From: Polymyxa betae
Lineage: Eukaryota; Endomyxa; Phytomyxea; Plasmodiophorida; Plasmodiophoridae
Reading direction: 5' to 3'
Assembly: GCA_003693705.1 (NCBI GenBank)
Contig: RBZT01000553.1
Span: 1 to 64,000 of the forward strand
Length of the DNA stretch: 64,000 nt
The position numbers and the translations under genes are program-made. Shown one piece after another: positions 51,323-63,631 of this stretch. The notes beneath the pieces were generated by a model. It was not told the origin of the DNA, ran no database searches, and saw nothing but the letters and a program-made list of their open reading frames with translations. Each line of letters opens with the position of its first letter. Positions within the stretch are counted from its first letter, which is position 1.

Positions 51323-51526
51323 TTTGAATATTGACAAAACTTAAGCTCTGTAAGCAGATGCATTAAGAAGAAAGAAAAGGCAAAAAGCCGCCCTCGAAAG
51401 GGCAAGCCGCTTTGAGAATATCTGCTGAACAGTAACCGCTTTGCAGCTGTAGCCACATTAGGCGCATAATAAACAGGCACATCCTTGTCTCAATAGTATC
51501 AGCAACCGTAATGAGAATGCGACAGT

Positions 51527-52976
51527 TCAGCTGATGGTTGATTCAGCCTTGTGAGATGTAGCTTGGTCCGAATCGCTCGTGGGGACTGACGGATTGGGAT
51601 TCAGAACCAGCCGAACTGGACAGTGATCAGAGCCAAAGAAGGACGTCCATTCATGGGGCCCATGGGTGATACAGATCTTGATTCTACTGGCAAGCGATTT
51701 GGATACCACAAAATGATCGATTCTCATCGTCTTGCGATTGTACATTCCGGAATCGTGGCCTCTCCATGTATGACCATCGAACAATTCACCGGGGCCCGGC
51801 AGCTTCGCTGGATTCAGGAAGCGATATGCGTCCACAGCGTCAGCATCGGTTAGGAGGCGCTGATGACGTTCTTGTTCGGCGTCAGTGCATCCCGGCTAAG
51901 ACATACGATCAGAACCAAGCGACTTTCGGATGCGAGAATGAAAGCTTGCTTGTAAAGGTAACGAGCATTTTTCGGCAAATTTACCTGGTCACGTTGCTTG
52001 TAGAAGTTGGGATGGCTCATATCGCATCGGGTAGGAGCGACATTCTGAAAACAAAAATTAGTGAAGTGCTTGATGTCTCCAAACAATCTACAACCAGGTC
52101 TCCAAGCCAGATAAATTCAATACCGGATTTCCTGAAGCCGGTCAACTTGTCATAGATGGCCTGGTCCCATTGCAGGCGGCGCTGCAAACTTTGTTCCGTT
52201 CGCCCATTGTTTGGACTATACCTATGATGGCAACAGTCAATTTGCCTGAAGAACGGGCTGAACATTCGACGTGACAAAAGGAAACACATGAAAATCAACG
52301 AAAACGATATTGCTGGAGGCATTACGTTGACAGAATAGTGAATCCATCGTAGACGCAAACGCTTATCCTGCCTTCGGGATGGTGTCCAGAGCCGTCGCCA
52401 TTGATCTGCTCCAGATTGAATTGTATAGATTTTGGCGCCATCGTTCGTCTTATTAGGGTGAGGGTTCCAGCATAGCCCTTGTCAGCCAATGACCAATAGG
52501 CAACGTAGTCACCAAAGTTGCTTTCTATAAAGCGTTGAATGGCCCTAGTATCTGAGAATTTAGGCGATATCCGGTCCCGTAATGTTTTCGATTCTGCAGG
52601 CAGTCTAACCTGGTGAAAGCGTCAGCAGCAGCTTGGCTGTAAGCAAAAAAACGACTTGATGAATGAAAAGAAAAATCTAATCAGAAACCGATCTTACTTC
52701 CTGAAGCGAAATAAAATCAGGATTATGCGTTTTGATAAAGTTGGAGAAAGCAGTGAGTTCGCCCGCTTTCAGGCGGGCATTCAGTGAGTTGACATTGAAG
52801 GTGACAAACGAGAGCGGACATCCATCAACAGAGCTGACATCGTCCAGACGCGGCGTCTTGCTGGTCCGTCCTGTGGCGAGCTCTTTGAAGCTGGGCGTCA
52901 CCTGAAAGTACCGCTTCATGGGCAGACCAAGGCCACGATGGGTCCGAACGAACGCAAAAATCTTCGAATCTGACAT
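51527..52976 (-). CDS. ExoIII/APE-type AP endonuclease
   Basis: Base-excision repair endonuclease of the exonuclease III fold. The start at 52976 (MSDSKIFAFVRTHRGLGL) is the best upstream ATG; MKRYFQVTP shortly after is an alternative. Motifs in order: FVTFNVNSLNARLK, then DFISLQE (metal-binding Glu), a middle part with STYSPNNG and FIWLGDL, RFLNPAKLPG, MRIDHFVVSKSL and GSDHCPVRLVL (catalytic Asp-His). Several short introns interrupt the gene, one of them at about 52615-52690. The C-terminal tail after the catalytic motif is short and Ser/Thr-rich. The N-terminal 70 residues could include organelle or nuclear targeting. Confidence 0.88.
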
Positions 52977-53382
52977 AATTTCACAACAGTATCTCAGAGC
53001 TAGCGCTGAACAGAGCCGAAACGATTTCGAAACAATCCTGCATTTATCACGGGGGCAGATCAGCTGCCGAATGACATTCGCTTGCAAAATTAAGACACCC
53101 AAGTCCCAAATCTCATGGCTTCGATCCATGACTTTAAACCGGCACTGTCATGTCTCATTGATCGAGAGAGCCGTAGAGACGAATGCCTGTCTGTTTTATA
53201 AGTGAAGGCTCTCAATATGCGATCATATTGGATTTGTAATAGACTGGAGAGGGGGCCGCGCAGATCTTTGCCATCGTCATCAACACCATTTCATACATCG
53301 TATCTACAATCATCAGCCATTTGGCTCTGGTCACTGCCAACCCTGTATTGCGGTTTTCAGTCGCATCTCGACCTGGCTGACC

Positions 53383-56192
53383 ATGAGCGATTCGGATCTG
53401 GAATCAGAGAACGTTTCGTTTCGTAAACGAAAGGGTCGCGGTTCCGATGATGATTCCAGTTTCACCTTCAATGAAATTGTCTCGGGAGATACTACCTCGG
53501 GCGAAATTAGCTCAGGCCAAAGGAGGCATCGGAGGGCTCTGAAACGTGTCAGGGGCGAAATTTTTAGCCCGAGGAATAATCAAGGCAATACGGCGGACGA
53601 CGCGATTCAAATCGTCTCAGATGATGAAGCAGCTAATGGGCAGACCAACGGTAGCAACAATGGTGAATTTACCTTCCAAATGGTGTTACTTCTGTATGAA
53701 TTGCCAGCTAGAGAATGCATCGACAACGGAGTCGTTTATCGAAATCAGAAGAAACCCTTTAAAAATCGTGTGGAAAGTCCCGAAAGTGCTTTGGGGAGGG
53801 ATTGTGTCTGGATTCGCTATGGAGAATACACCGCATATGACGGTGACGCTAATGAAAGAAGCTTTTGAATTCAAATCTACCGATGAAGTAGGGTTATCAT
53901 TCTTTCATTCTGTTTGCCTTTGATGGAGATTGTCGCAGTCAATTGGCTTGTGCGTTAGTCTGGCTGACAGATTGAAGCCATTCGAAGATATCGCTTGTAA
54001 TACAATCCACTCGCCGTATTTCATCGGTATGCTATTTCGTTTTCGAGAGATGGCCGCTATGCCAATCAGTGAGCTCTAGCGTTTAGGCCTCGTCGTGGCG
54101 TTTCAACCCTTAACTTGGTCAATACCAGCTCAGATTCCGGTTTCGATCAACGTTATATCGTCATTTTTTTCGAGCAAGTCGACGAGCCCAAAGCCATGCA
54201 GGTGATCGGGGCAATGGAGAAAATGAGTGCAAAAGTCGAAGGGGTGATACAATTTCTAAAGCCGGAAGATCTATCGAGGTCTTTTCTCTCGATTTATATT
54301 TTCTTCATTATTTGCCAACGTTCCATTCAGATATGATAATATTCACCCAAGACCAAGGCGTGGGAGGACGCGGGCTGCCACTCAGAAGACACTGCTGTAC
54401 GACCACAGTTTGACTGGAAATATCGTACCCGGTTGTTTGTTTCGTTTCCCTTCAGAATCGTTTTACTGAACCGCTTTCAATCGCAGAAAGGACGACCATC
54501 TTGCAGTATCCAATTCAAGCCACGACCGGCAACCGAATTACGCTCACCGAGGATGATCTGGACGTACTGGATCCGGAGAATTTTCTCAACGACTCCATCG
54601 TCGATTTCTATCTTCTTTATCTAAAAGTTTGTAACGTGGCTCGATCTCATTCGAAATTGTAATGGGCCTTAGGATCACTTTAATTGTGAGCGTTTCCATA
54701 TATTCAATTCGTTCTTCTATAAGAAGTATACGAGCGCCGGCGCCGCTCCGCAGGCCGGGCAAACAGAAAGTTACAAGGCCGTTAAGAACTGGACCCGAAA
54801 CATTGACTTGTTCAAGAAAGATTTCCTGATCATGCCCGTTTGCGATAAGATGCACTGGTCTTGTGTTATTGCCTGTTATCCAGGTAGTATTCAATGCTAT
54901 TTGTCGACCATAATTGATGACTTGATTGCAGGCCTACTTGGGGAAATGACCGAGATCGATCCTGATGCAGTCGCATTCCCATGCCTTCTCCTGCTCGATT
55001 CTCTTGGTTCACATTGCGCCCCGAAACTCTTTCGGATGTTTCGAAACTACTTGAGCTCAGAATGGAACGAAAGGCATCCAAGAGCTGCCTCGTCGTCGGA
55101 CGATGATGTGAGTTGAACATGAAGTCCATATTTTTATTGAAAGTTTCATTCAGGTTATTGAAACGTTTCGTGCAACTAAGATCAATATGCCAGGATACGT
55201 CGTTCAAGTTCCACAACAAACAAATGGTACTTGATATTTCAATTATAGGATTCGTCATTTATTTGAATCAGATTGCGATTGTGGCCTATTCATGCTACAT
55301 TATATAGAGGAGTTTTTAGCCAATCCTTTTACTGATCTTCGCAAGTCGCAGGTTCATAATCCTACCTGGTTCGATCCTGAAGTTGTCGTATGTCCATTTT
55401 CCACCCTTGGCTTCAGCTAATTTGTTTTAAAGGTTAATGAGAAACGTACTGTCATCAGGAAACTGGTGCTGGATTTGAGCGAGATGTGGAAAAATCCTTT
55501 TGGGATTAGTAGGACAGCAACTCCGGAGGGTGAGACCAGGCTGCCAGCTGATAGCGGTGACAAAAGCTCCAGTATCAGCATCGGTAGCGCTCCCATAACA
55601 GCAAAATCTAGCCGGAAACTAAGATGCTGCTATAGTGGCTGCTAACGATCCCGAGGTCGATGTTCCAATCGATGTCAGCAATGTGAGCGGCGACCAACAT
55701 CCCATTACCAGAAATGGTAGTGTTTTTAACATTAGAGAGCAGAGGAAATTGACATTATGATACAGTTGATGTTAAAGACATCGAAGTCGATGTTCCTGTC
55801 GACTCCAATAATTTATGCGGCGACCAACATCCCATTACCAAAAATGGTAGTGTTTTCATGAACATCAGAGAGCCGAGGAGATTGACATTTCGATACAGTT
55901 GATGTTAAAGACATCGAAGTTGATGTTCCTGTCAACTCCAATAACTTATGCGGCGACCAAAGCCCGAATACCAGGAACGTTAGTGCTCCCACAATCATCA
56001 GAGAGGAGACAGAGATAGAAGTGATTCTGGACTGTGAGACCAAGTTGCCTGCTAATAACGACGATAAAAGCTCCAATACCGGCAACGGTATCACTGTCAT
56101 AAGCATTAGAGTGGAGACGAAACTGACGTTTTGGTACAGTCGATGTTAAAACGCTCGATGCCGATGTTCCAATTGACGTCAGAAATCTGTGA
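53383..56192 (+). CDS. Ulp/SENP-type SUMO protease with repeated C-terminal tail
   Basis: Cysteine protease that removes SUMO. The N-terminus is acidic/serine-rich with a SUMO-interacting-like motif (DDAIQIVSDDEA, about residue 70). The catalytic domain is split over several exons: DPENFLNDSIVDFYLLYLK, a Trp-His pair in KMHWSCVIACYPG, the Asp in LLLLDSLGSH, and the nucleophile in YDCGLFMLHYIEEFLANPF. The insertion between the two halves recalls the SENP6/7-Ulp2 branch. After WKNPFGISRTATPEG the tail is encoded by four tandemly duplicated exons (55636-55716, 55766-55846, 55899-56087, 56140-56192), ending at TGA 56190-56192. If introns there are not removed, the protein stops at 55645. Confidence 0.88.
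55584..56192 (+). repeat. Tandem exon-intron duplication in the SUMO-protease tail
   Basis: The unit is an 81-nt phase 1-1 exon plus a 49-52-nt intron, about 130-133 bp in all. Copies 1 and 2 have donors ATG|GTAGTG. In copy 3 the donor is changed to TTAGTG, the former intron is read as coding, and the exon runs to 56087. Copy 4 ends with a stop. The segment at about 55531-55600 reappears at about 56035-56105. Confidence 0.85.
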
Positions 56193-56992
56193 GGTTGGGA
56201 CACTCCTGTTTATTTAAATAAACCGCGATGATCTTGCGGTGTACAGCCATCCAGAGCATGTATCTGCTATTGTACTATATTACGGGTGCAAACAAAACGC
56301 TGTTCATCATAGACCGGAATTCGAAGAAATCTGTGGCGGCTTGTCAATGTTGGAATCAGATAGACAGGCCCAGTAATCGCTACAAAGGACAGGGCGGATT
56401 TTTCAGCCAAATGTCAAGAATCAAAACTATAATCGAGGTCAAAAGGAATGAGGCAACAAATCTGGCGCCTCATTATGCATTCCACAAGCTTCAGTCAAAC
56501 CTCTAATGGGACTTCGTTGCCTCTCCAGATGTTCTACAGGGCGTCAAGTAAATGGCTCTGGTGATCTCGAGAGAATCAGATTTTTTTAACCAGCGATGAC
56601 TACAGCCTCTCAGATTACCAACGGAGGACATTCGGGCTCGTTTGGAGCGCCGAAGCGCCATCCGAGAATCTTCCAATGCATCGGATGTCAGTCCTAATGC
56701 CTTGTGAGCAAATTGAAAGATCAATGCACAACTCAAACATCGTATGGGCACTTTATGGGTGGGGTTATTCTGTAATCAGTACATCATCCTGACTACATTA
56801 CACTTCATTGTTTATCATTGGATACCTCATGATCATCATGCTGACATTGCCGGTTTATAATCTCATCTGAAGTTGCGCATCTGTCTTAAAAACTTTCTAA
56901 AAATGTGATGGAACCTCGGTTTGTTTTCATGATAAAATATTGCGTTTGACAGAACAACTGTATCCCATCTTCGCAAAAATGAAAAGATCAAA
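56193..56992. other. Intergenic region
   Basis: Eight hundred bases without a recognisable gene. A minus-strand frame at 56503-56751 (begins MPIRCLSCALIFQFAHKALG) and a plus-strand frame at 56228-56506 are open, but neither matches a family I know. Confidence 0.35.
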
Positions 56993-57064
56993 TGCCCCCA
57001 GCAGGGATTGAACCTGCGACCTACCGCTTACAAAGCGGGTGCACTACCACTGTGCTATAGAGGC
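56993..57064 (-). tRNA. tRNA-Thr (anticodon TGT)
   Basis: The minus strand folds as a cloverleaf: acceptor GCCTCTA with TGGGGGC (G-U pairs allowed), discriminator A, D-loop GTGGTAG, anticodon loop TTTGTAA giving anticodon TGT, and T-arm GCAGG-TTCAATC-CCTGC. The anticodon stem has one C-T mismatch at its outer pair. It has no intron and no encoded CCA. The B-box GGTTCAATCCC is intact. Confidence 0.92.
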
Positions 57065-57382
57065 AATTTGTGGAAGCACTTCTTCACACACATCAAATCA
57101 TTCTTCACCGGACTATTCCACAGAAGCAAGGCTGACCAAAATTCACCATTCTCTTACTTTTGTAATTCTCCATTGTTCAAGTACACTTTTTTTAAATGCA
57201 ACTTGTATCATACAGCCTTGTATCCATGATGGTCTACCGCCTTGCTGCCATCCAGTTTGTGCAAGGATTCTGTAGAAATCTCTTGATGGAAATGAGAGGC
57301 TCCTGGAGGGTTGCGCCGCGCCTTTACTAGCCTGTCTTTGCTCAGATTCGAACTTATCTCATACTAATCGTGACCTACTTCA

Positions 57383-58932
57383 ATGGCGACCACAGCGCCG
57401 GTTCCGTTGCCGCCTGTGCCTGAAGAGCCGCCAACCGACCTCTATTTACAATTAAAGCAGCTTCAAGAGCAGCTGCAGTTTCTGGAGATCCAGGAGACCT
57501 ATATCAAAGATGAGCAGAAGAACCTGAAGCGCGAGCTTCTTCGTGCTGAAGAAGAAGTTAAGCGTATTCAATCTGTTCCATTGGTGATTGGGCAGGTAAT
57601 GACGTCCATGTATCTAATTTTTTGAGGATTCGAACTTGGGATATAGTTTTTGGAAATGGTAGATGAATCTACAGGAATAGTGCATAGTACTACTGGGCAG
57701 ACCTACTATGCCAGAATTCTCAGGTATGCTTTTGAAATCGATTTGCAGCTGTCTTTGCTGATGATTGCAGCACCATTGATCGTGAAGTTTTAAAGCCGAA
57801 TTCCAGCGTTGCTTTACATCGCCATTCTAACTCATTGGTGGATATTCTGCCGCCCGAGGCTGATTCTACCATTAGTACGCTTGCCATTACAGGTGAGCAT
57901 CCCTTTTGAAATGCTTCTATATTTAACTTCTGATTGCAGAAAAACCTGATGTTAGCTACTCTGATATTGGTGGTCTTGATGTCCAGAAGCAGGAGATTCG
58001 TGAAGCCGTTGAACTTCCGTTAACTCACTTCGACCTGTAATACAACCTCAATCATAGCTGTGTTTTAACAGCTTCTTATAGTTATCGTGCTATTGGTATC
58101 GATCCACCTCGTGGTGTTTTAATGTGGGGACCACCTGGTACTGGAAAGACGATGATGGCGAAAGCTGTTGCTCATCATACCACTGCTTCGTTCATTCGTG
58201 TTGTCGGTTCAGAATTTGTCCAAAAATATCTTGGTGAGAAAATCCCAATGACTGCATCTTATCGCTGTCCTCGTTTATTTACGTTCATTTAGGTGAGGGC
58301 CCTCGTATGGTTCGAGATGTTTTCCGTCTTGCCAGGGAGAACGCACCGTCCATTATCTTCATTGACGAAGTCGATGCTATTGCTACGAAGCGTTTCGACG
58401 CCCAGACTGGAGCTGATCGGGAAGTCCAACGTATTCTGATGGAACTCCTCACGCAAATGGACGGTTTCGATCAATCTACCAACGTTAAAGTAAAGTGTTT
58501 TTCTTTAATCCTAATTTGAACTCCTAAAACAATCATTTAGGTGATCATGGCAACCAATCGTGCTGATACGCTTGACCCTGCCTTGTTGCGTCCAGGTCGT
58601 CTCGACCGGAAAATTGAGTTTCCGCCACCTGATCGAAGGCAAAAACGCCTCATTTTCCAGGTTGCTACTGCAAAAATGAATCTCAGTGATGAAATCGATC
58701 TTGAAGATTATGTCCAGCGTCCAGAGAAGGTTTGCTTTCTGTCTTTTATCTGATGGAAGTTACTAAAGCCTATTTTTCGCAGATATCTGCAGCTGATATT
58801 GCAGCCATGGCTCAAGAAGCCGGTTTGCTTGCAGTGCGTAACAATCGCTATGTTATCCTACCAGTCGATATGGAAAAAGCTTATAAGAACAATGTGAAGA
58901 AGGCTGATACCGATTTCGACTTCTACACATAA
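57383..58932 (+). CDS. RPT3: 26S proteasome ATPase RPT3 (PSMC4)
   Basis: AAA ATPase of the proteasome base that unfolds ubiquitinated substrates. Eight exons, 57383-57595, 57647-57723, 57771-57892, 57940-58036, 58082-58233, 58293-58489, 58541-58729 and 58783-58932, total 1197 nt (398 aa). An N-terminal coiled coil ([19 protein letters not shown]) and OB domain ([17 protein letters not shown]) precede the AAA module. Walker A is GPPGTGKT and Walker B is [17 protein letters not shown]. The arginine finger region is [18 protein letters not shown]. It ends DFDFYT, where most RPT3 proteins end in an HbYX-like Phe-Tyr-Lys tail; the final residue is Thr here. Otherwise close to human PSMC4 throughout. 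Confidence 0.96.
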
Positions 58933-59009
58933 AGCAGTATATTCATTCCAATGCAATCAAACATTGAATGGTTTATAAACATTGACACCATGATATTACT
59001 TTTTGCGGC

Positions 59010-62000
59010 TCATGGTTGTGCTTCAGTAGATTCCTTGTTGCTTTCCGTAACTGGTGTAAGAAGTTGCTTGCGAATTTCGTACACAGGGTCGAGGTAGTAC
59101 TGCTGTACTAGATACTAAAACGCAAAGGTCAGAATTCGAAATTTGGAATTGCAATGTTTCTGACATTGAGAGTCGTCATCCTCACAAACGATCTCATACA
59201 AAAATTTGAGGCGGGATTGCCGAAAAATAAATTGGTTTACAACCTGTACAGCCAAAACTGGCAACACTGCCAGGGCAGCGATGAGAAGGGATGCGACCCA
59301 GAACACTGGATCGGAAAACACGAACTGAACAGAACCGAAACCGATCAAGGAATCGAATTTCATGGAGTTGGACAAGCCAAGGAACAACAGCATTCCTGTT
59401 AAACAGGAAAGAAGTCAGCGATGAATTGCACGGCAAAGGCCAATACATAGTCATGAGGCAACAAAAAAAACACAAAAAATTTCATATACCGAAAATGTGG
59501 AATCCGATTACGCCCACAACATTATACAAGGTGATGTACTGCATCTCCAAAAACAGAGTGATCGACTGTTAGCAAAGATTGATTACTCGGTTACGAAGGG
59601 GCGATGAGTGCTTGAACTCACCTGGACCAGCATATATGAAAAGAACGCTAACAAACCCAAGGTTTCTAAGTCACTAGAGCCACCGTGCGATTGGTGAGCA
59701 AACTCCCAATTATACCTGAAATACAATTTAGTGTGCACTAAAAAAAATGTAAGCCAATTGTTCGTACACCAGGCAACAGACCCCATAAATCACTAATGCT
59801 TGATACACAGCACGAAGTGTCCAAATCCCAAAAGTCCTCCAGTTGAAGTACGAACCCTTTTGGGTATGATGGTATGATTCTGGTATTCGCATAGCCTTCA
59901 GAATGAATAATGAATAAAGGAATCACAGAATCAATCGGAAATAACCTCATCGCCAGTGATATCTTGATCAAAGATAAAGCTCAAAATCGGAACGAACAGG
60001 AGGACGTTATAGGCAGCAATGGAGGCAGAATTGAATATCGCCGTGCCTGAAGGGCCATTTAGACAGCTGGGCTCAGAAAAATCGCAAGCCTCACCTGAAA
60101 ACCCGTTGACGAATTGGAACAGAATCTGGATCATGCAAAACTCGAACGATTTGTAGTACGAGTATTGAGACACCTGTCCAAAATTAGCAAGGTCACCGTT
60201 AACAGTTAATTGCGCCTACAATGCTGGATCGAAGATAGGATTGTCGGCCGTGAACCAATAGCAATGGAAGCAATGAACGGAAATAATTCACCTGCAAACT
60301 GTTAAATTTTCGACATCAAAATAGCGACAGTAAGTTCAACCTGATAATCAGCAGAACGAGCAGCTTGAAGCCCCTCTCGACCTCGAATTCCCACTCCAAC
60401 ATGAGACTCCATAATCATGCTGACGTCGTTACCACCGTCACCAATCGCCAAAGTCATCAAGCCGGCATCTTTCACCATTCTCACAACTTGAGCTTTCTGC
60501 TTTGGGGAAAAACGACAGCAGATAACGGCGTTGGCAGACATGCAGAGCTCCAGAAAACGACTCTTGTTAGCATCCGCCATGCAAGCAGTGAGAGAAGCAC
60601 CACGTAAAATCAGAGAAATATCCCTCATGCTTCGCTGAGATTGAAGAGATTGCAGATGGGAATCTAATTCAGCGCTGACAGAACTTTCGCTGATACCATT
60701 GATGTCTAGGAGAATGCTGCTTTCCGGTAACGATGACTGCGATCATATCAATCCTAATAATCAGAAGATCAAATAGCGTAAGTCACCTTCAGATTACAAG
60801 TTGTAGCAATCTGCAACGCAGTGCTAAACTTATCCCCAGTTAACATCCAGATTTTGATTCCAGCAGCTCGTAAAGTCTTAATGGTCTCAGGAACACCTTC
60901 AAAATGATTGGCTTTGAAGGACAATCCAGAGCAAACAAAAGTTATACCTTGTTGAAGGCGGTCTTCAATAGCAGAAGCCCCTAATAGCTCCAATCCTTGC
61001 TCCAATTCTTCGTAAACTCTCGACAGAGCTTCCTGAACCAAGTATCAGATACGATATAAGCTTGTTGAGAGCAGCTACTTCACGGTTTTGAATGGCACCA
61101 TTTGCAGCGTTAAATCGGTCAATCCAAGCAGCGTACTTAACTGGATCAAGCTTCAAGAATACCCGTTAAATAAATGCCATTATAAGAAGCGGGACTCTGA
61201 CCGTTTTTCTGGCAAACGCTAATGTTCGAAGACCCTCAGATGCAAATGAATTCAGATGAGAGATCGTGACACGATCTTCTTGAGTCTGATTAACGACACG
61301 CTCCATAATCACATCGTCACCACCTTTAAAAAGATATTACTATGAAGCTCGTCAAAGAATTGAGTATGCTGAACTTTACCTTTCATGTACAGAGTGAGAT
61401 TTCCTGTAGCACGGTCTTGTACGACGACAGACATCCGCCTTCGTTCGCTCGTAAAGCTAAGCTCTTGGCGAATGATGTGAAATTCGGTATGTCCATGAAC
61501 GTTCAGTTCTATCATAGGCCCTTGCCTGGAAACAACCTGAACGCCGAGTTGGGCGGCTGCTTCGACCAACGATTCTTCATCAGGCGATGAACTTTTATAG
61601 CTGTTCCGGAGAAGTAAATATTGATATGTTGCTGTATAACCGAGTACATACAAAATGCGGCCATTGGCAGCCTTATTGGGAATAACGCTGCTGTTTAAAG
61701 CAAGGTTCCGAAGGAAGTCTAAAGTGACACTGTTCTCGTTATGTTCCCCGGCCAAGAACAGACGTCCTCCGTTTCCACAGTCTCGCTCGCTGAACAGCTT
61801 TCCTTTAATAGAACACTGCAGACACAAGAATCAGTGCTAGAACCAAACAGTCAAAGATTTGGTACTAAGAGAAGTAAAACGAAATAAATCTGAAACAGTT
61901 ACCTTGCGGAAGACCATTTCGTTTTCAGTCAATGTTCCAGTTTTATCAGTCAAAACGCATTGAATCTGGCCCAAATCTTCACTAATCGAGGTGTTATTGG

Positions 62001-63631
62001 CCCTGGCAGGTTGCAAAGGTTCGCTACGTTTTGACTATTTCAGCAATTAGAATCTAGGCGAGACCCCTTGAATCAAATTACCGCGTTTTCTTCATCCTGT
62101 TCGAAAAACCGCCGATCCCAACCAATAAATTTGGCATAGTACAGTTTACAGACATCCAACGTGACCTGAGAATAGGATAAGGAACATTGACGGTCACTGC
62201 TGGGAAATCGACCTTCAGGGAAATCGGAATAATGGTGCTGTTGAGCAGAAGGAATCGTAACGGAATGATACTCCATCGCAGAGCAGATGGGACACCATCG
62301 CTATAGTCATAACCCAAATAAGGGTGTTTTTTGCCAACAACATGTTCCCAAATGTTTCCAACTATCCCAAAAACCACCTGCGCAATGGGGTTAGAATCGT
62401 AGCGTTCATTAAACCGCAGAATAATCATTCTGTTTTCATACCACAAGCGCGAGCTGTAGACCGAACAAAGCGATTGCAATCTGGTTGACGAAGGTGTCCA
62501 TTTTGGTCCATTTAACATTGACAGCACCTTCAAAACGCTAAGCCACCAATGCGATTTGCAGCGACGGTAACGACCTCTGTTTAATGCAAACTTCGTTTCA
62601 AAACCAGTATAGACAGCGGCACCGTACACAAAATCAGTATTACGAACAGTTGTTGTCTATAGCATTGATTAAGGATACATCACGCAGGACCAGTACAAAA
62701 ATAGAAATTTCCAACCTGCTGAATAAACTGATCTCCTGATACTGAGGAATCGTCGATACGAGAATCGAAGCGATAAACTGAAGAATCAGGAGGTGAACAA
62801 TAAATCACGCCACTGAAGTTCTCGATTTGTGCAACGGTCAGACTCTGTTGGAACACTTAAGTCACAAGATCACGTCCCCGGTTAATAGACAGAACCTGGA
62901 TGGACGAGACAGCAACTCGATTCTTGAGATTGGTTTCTCCATCAAGATTCATCGTTTGTAATGTACAGGAGCCATCCGGGGATGAACTCGCCAATATACA
63001 CAGATCGCATGGAACCTGCAGGCCTATTGATAAAGTCCAACCAAATCAGACGAAAAGGCATTACTTGTTCACCATCGGTTAGCTTAACGATGTCGCCCAC
63101 CCGGATATCTCGAGACTTGATTTGGGTCAGAGCTCCATTTCTTACCACCTACGAGCAGTAAATGATCAGCAAATTTCTTCTACGTATGGCAAAACTGATA
63201 GGATCTTTGGTTGGCAAAAATCGTAAACGGACTTTGTAGAGTTTCTCGTTGGCTTCCTTATCTTGTTTAGCTCGGCCGATATCATCAAGCGCTTCCTTTG
63301 CAGCGCTGACAGCAAAAACGAAAATTAACGGCGCCCATGTTGTCACTAATGAAAATCAGAATTGAATGCGGGAGAGACAAAGCTGACAACCAGGGCTGAC
63401 TGGAGTAATCATCGACCAAAGCTGAAGTATAGCAATGATCAGGAAATAACGGTTGATATGCCGGCTAAACTGTTCCCAAAGATTCTTTGGCAAAAACGTC
63501 AGCACAGTATATTTCGTCGTCCTGAGCTCATTATCCGGGAACTGGGCATTGAGCTCCGGCTGCGAGCAATGCACAACGCGTTCTTTGAACGCGCCTGGAA
63601 TCAGAACCCGAGTCGGCAACGTGGATGTCAT
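59010..63631 (-). CDS. P4-ATPase phospholipid flippase
   Basis: Flips phospholipids to the cytosolic leaflet, usually with a CDC50 partner. The gene has many short introns, and I place the stop at 59010-59012. The likely start is at 63631 ([18 protein letters not shown]), but the frame stays open upstream and further 5' exons toward 64000 are possible. Motifs in order: [19 protein letters not shown] (first TM region), [19 protein letters not shown], a membrane segment with PISLK joined to [13 protein letters not shown], phosphorylation site [42 protein letters not shown]-type [12 protein letters not shown], and the hinge [10 protein letters not shown] with [19 protein letters not shown]. These are class-specific for P4-ATPases. 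The subclass is not decided. Confidence 0.92.

Noticed and set aside
50899-51480. A 193-codon open frame on the minus strand
   Set aside because: It overlaps the small basic protein frame and encodes a Phe/Leu/Arg mixture typical of an antisense shadow; no motif seen.
55813-56203. Two minus-strand open frames over the repeated exons
   Set aside because: They arise from the repeat and change frame with every 133-bp unit; the plus-strand exon reading explains the phase.
56503-56751. Possible RPB10-like gene (IRCLSC)
   Set aside because: Only the first cysteines resemble RPB10; the remaining zinc-binding CC pair and conserved core are absent.
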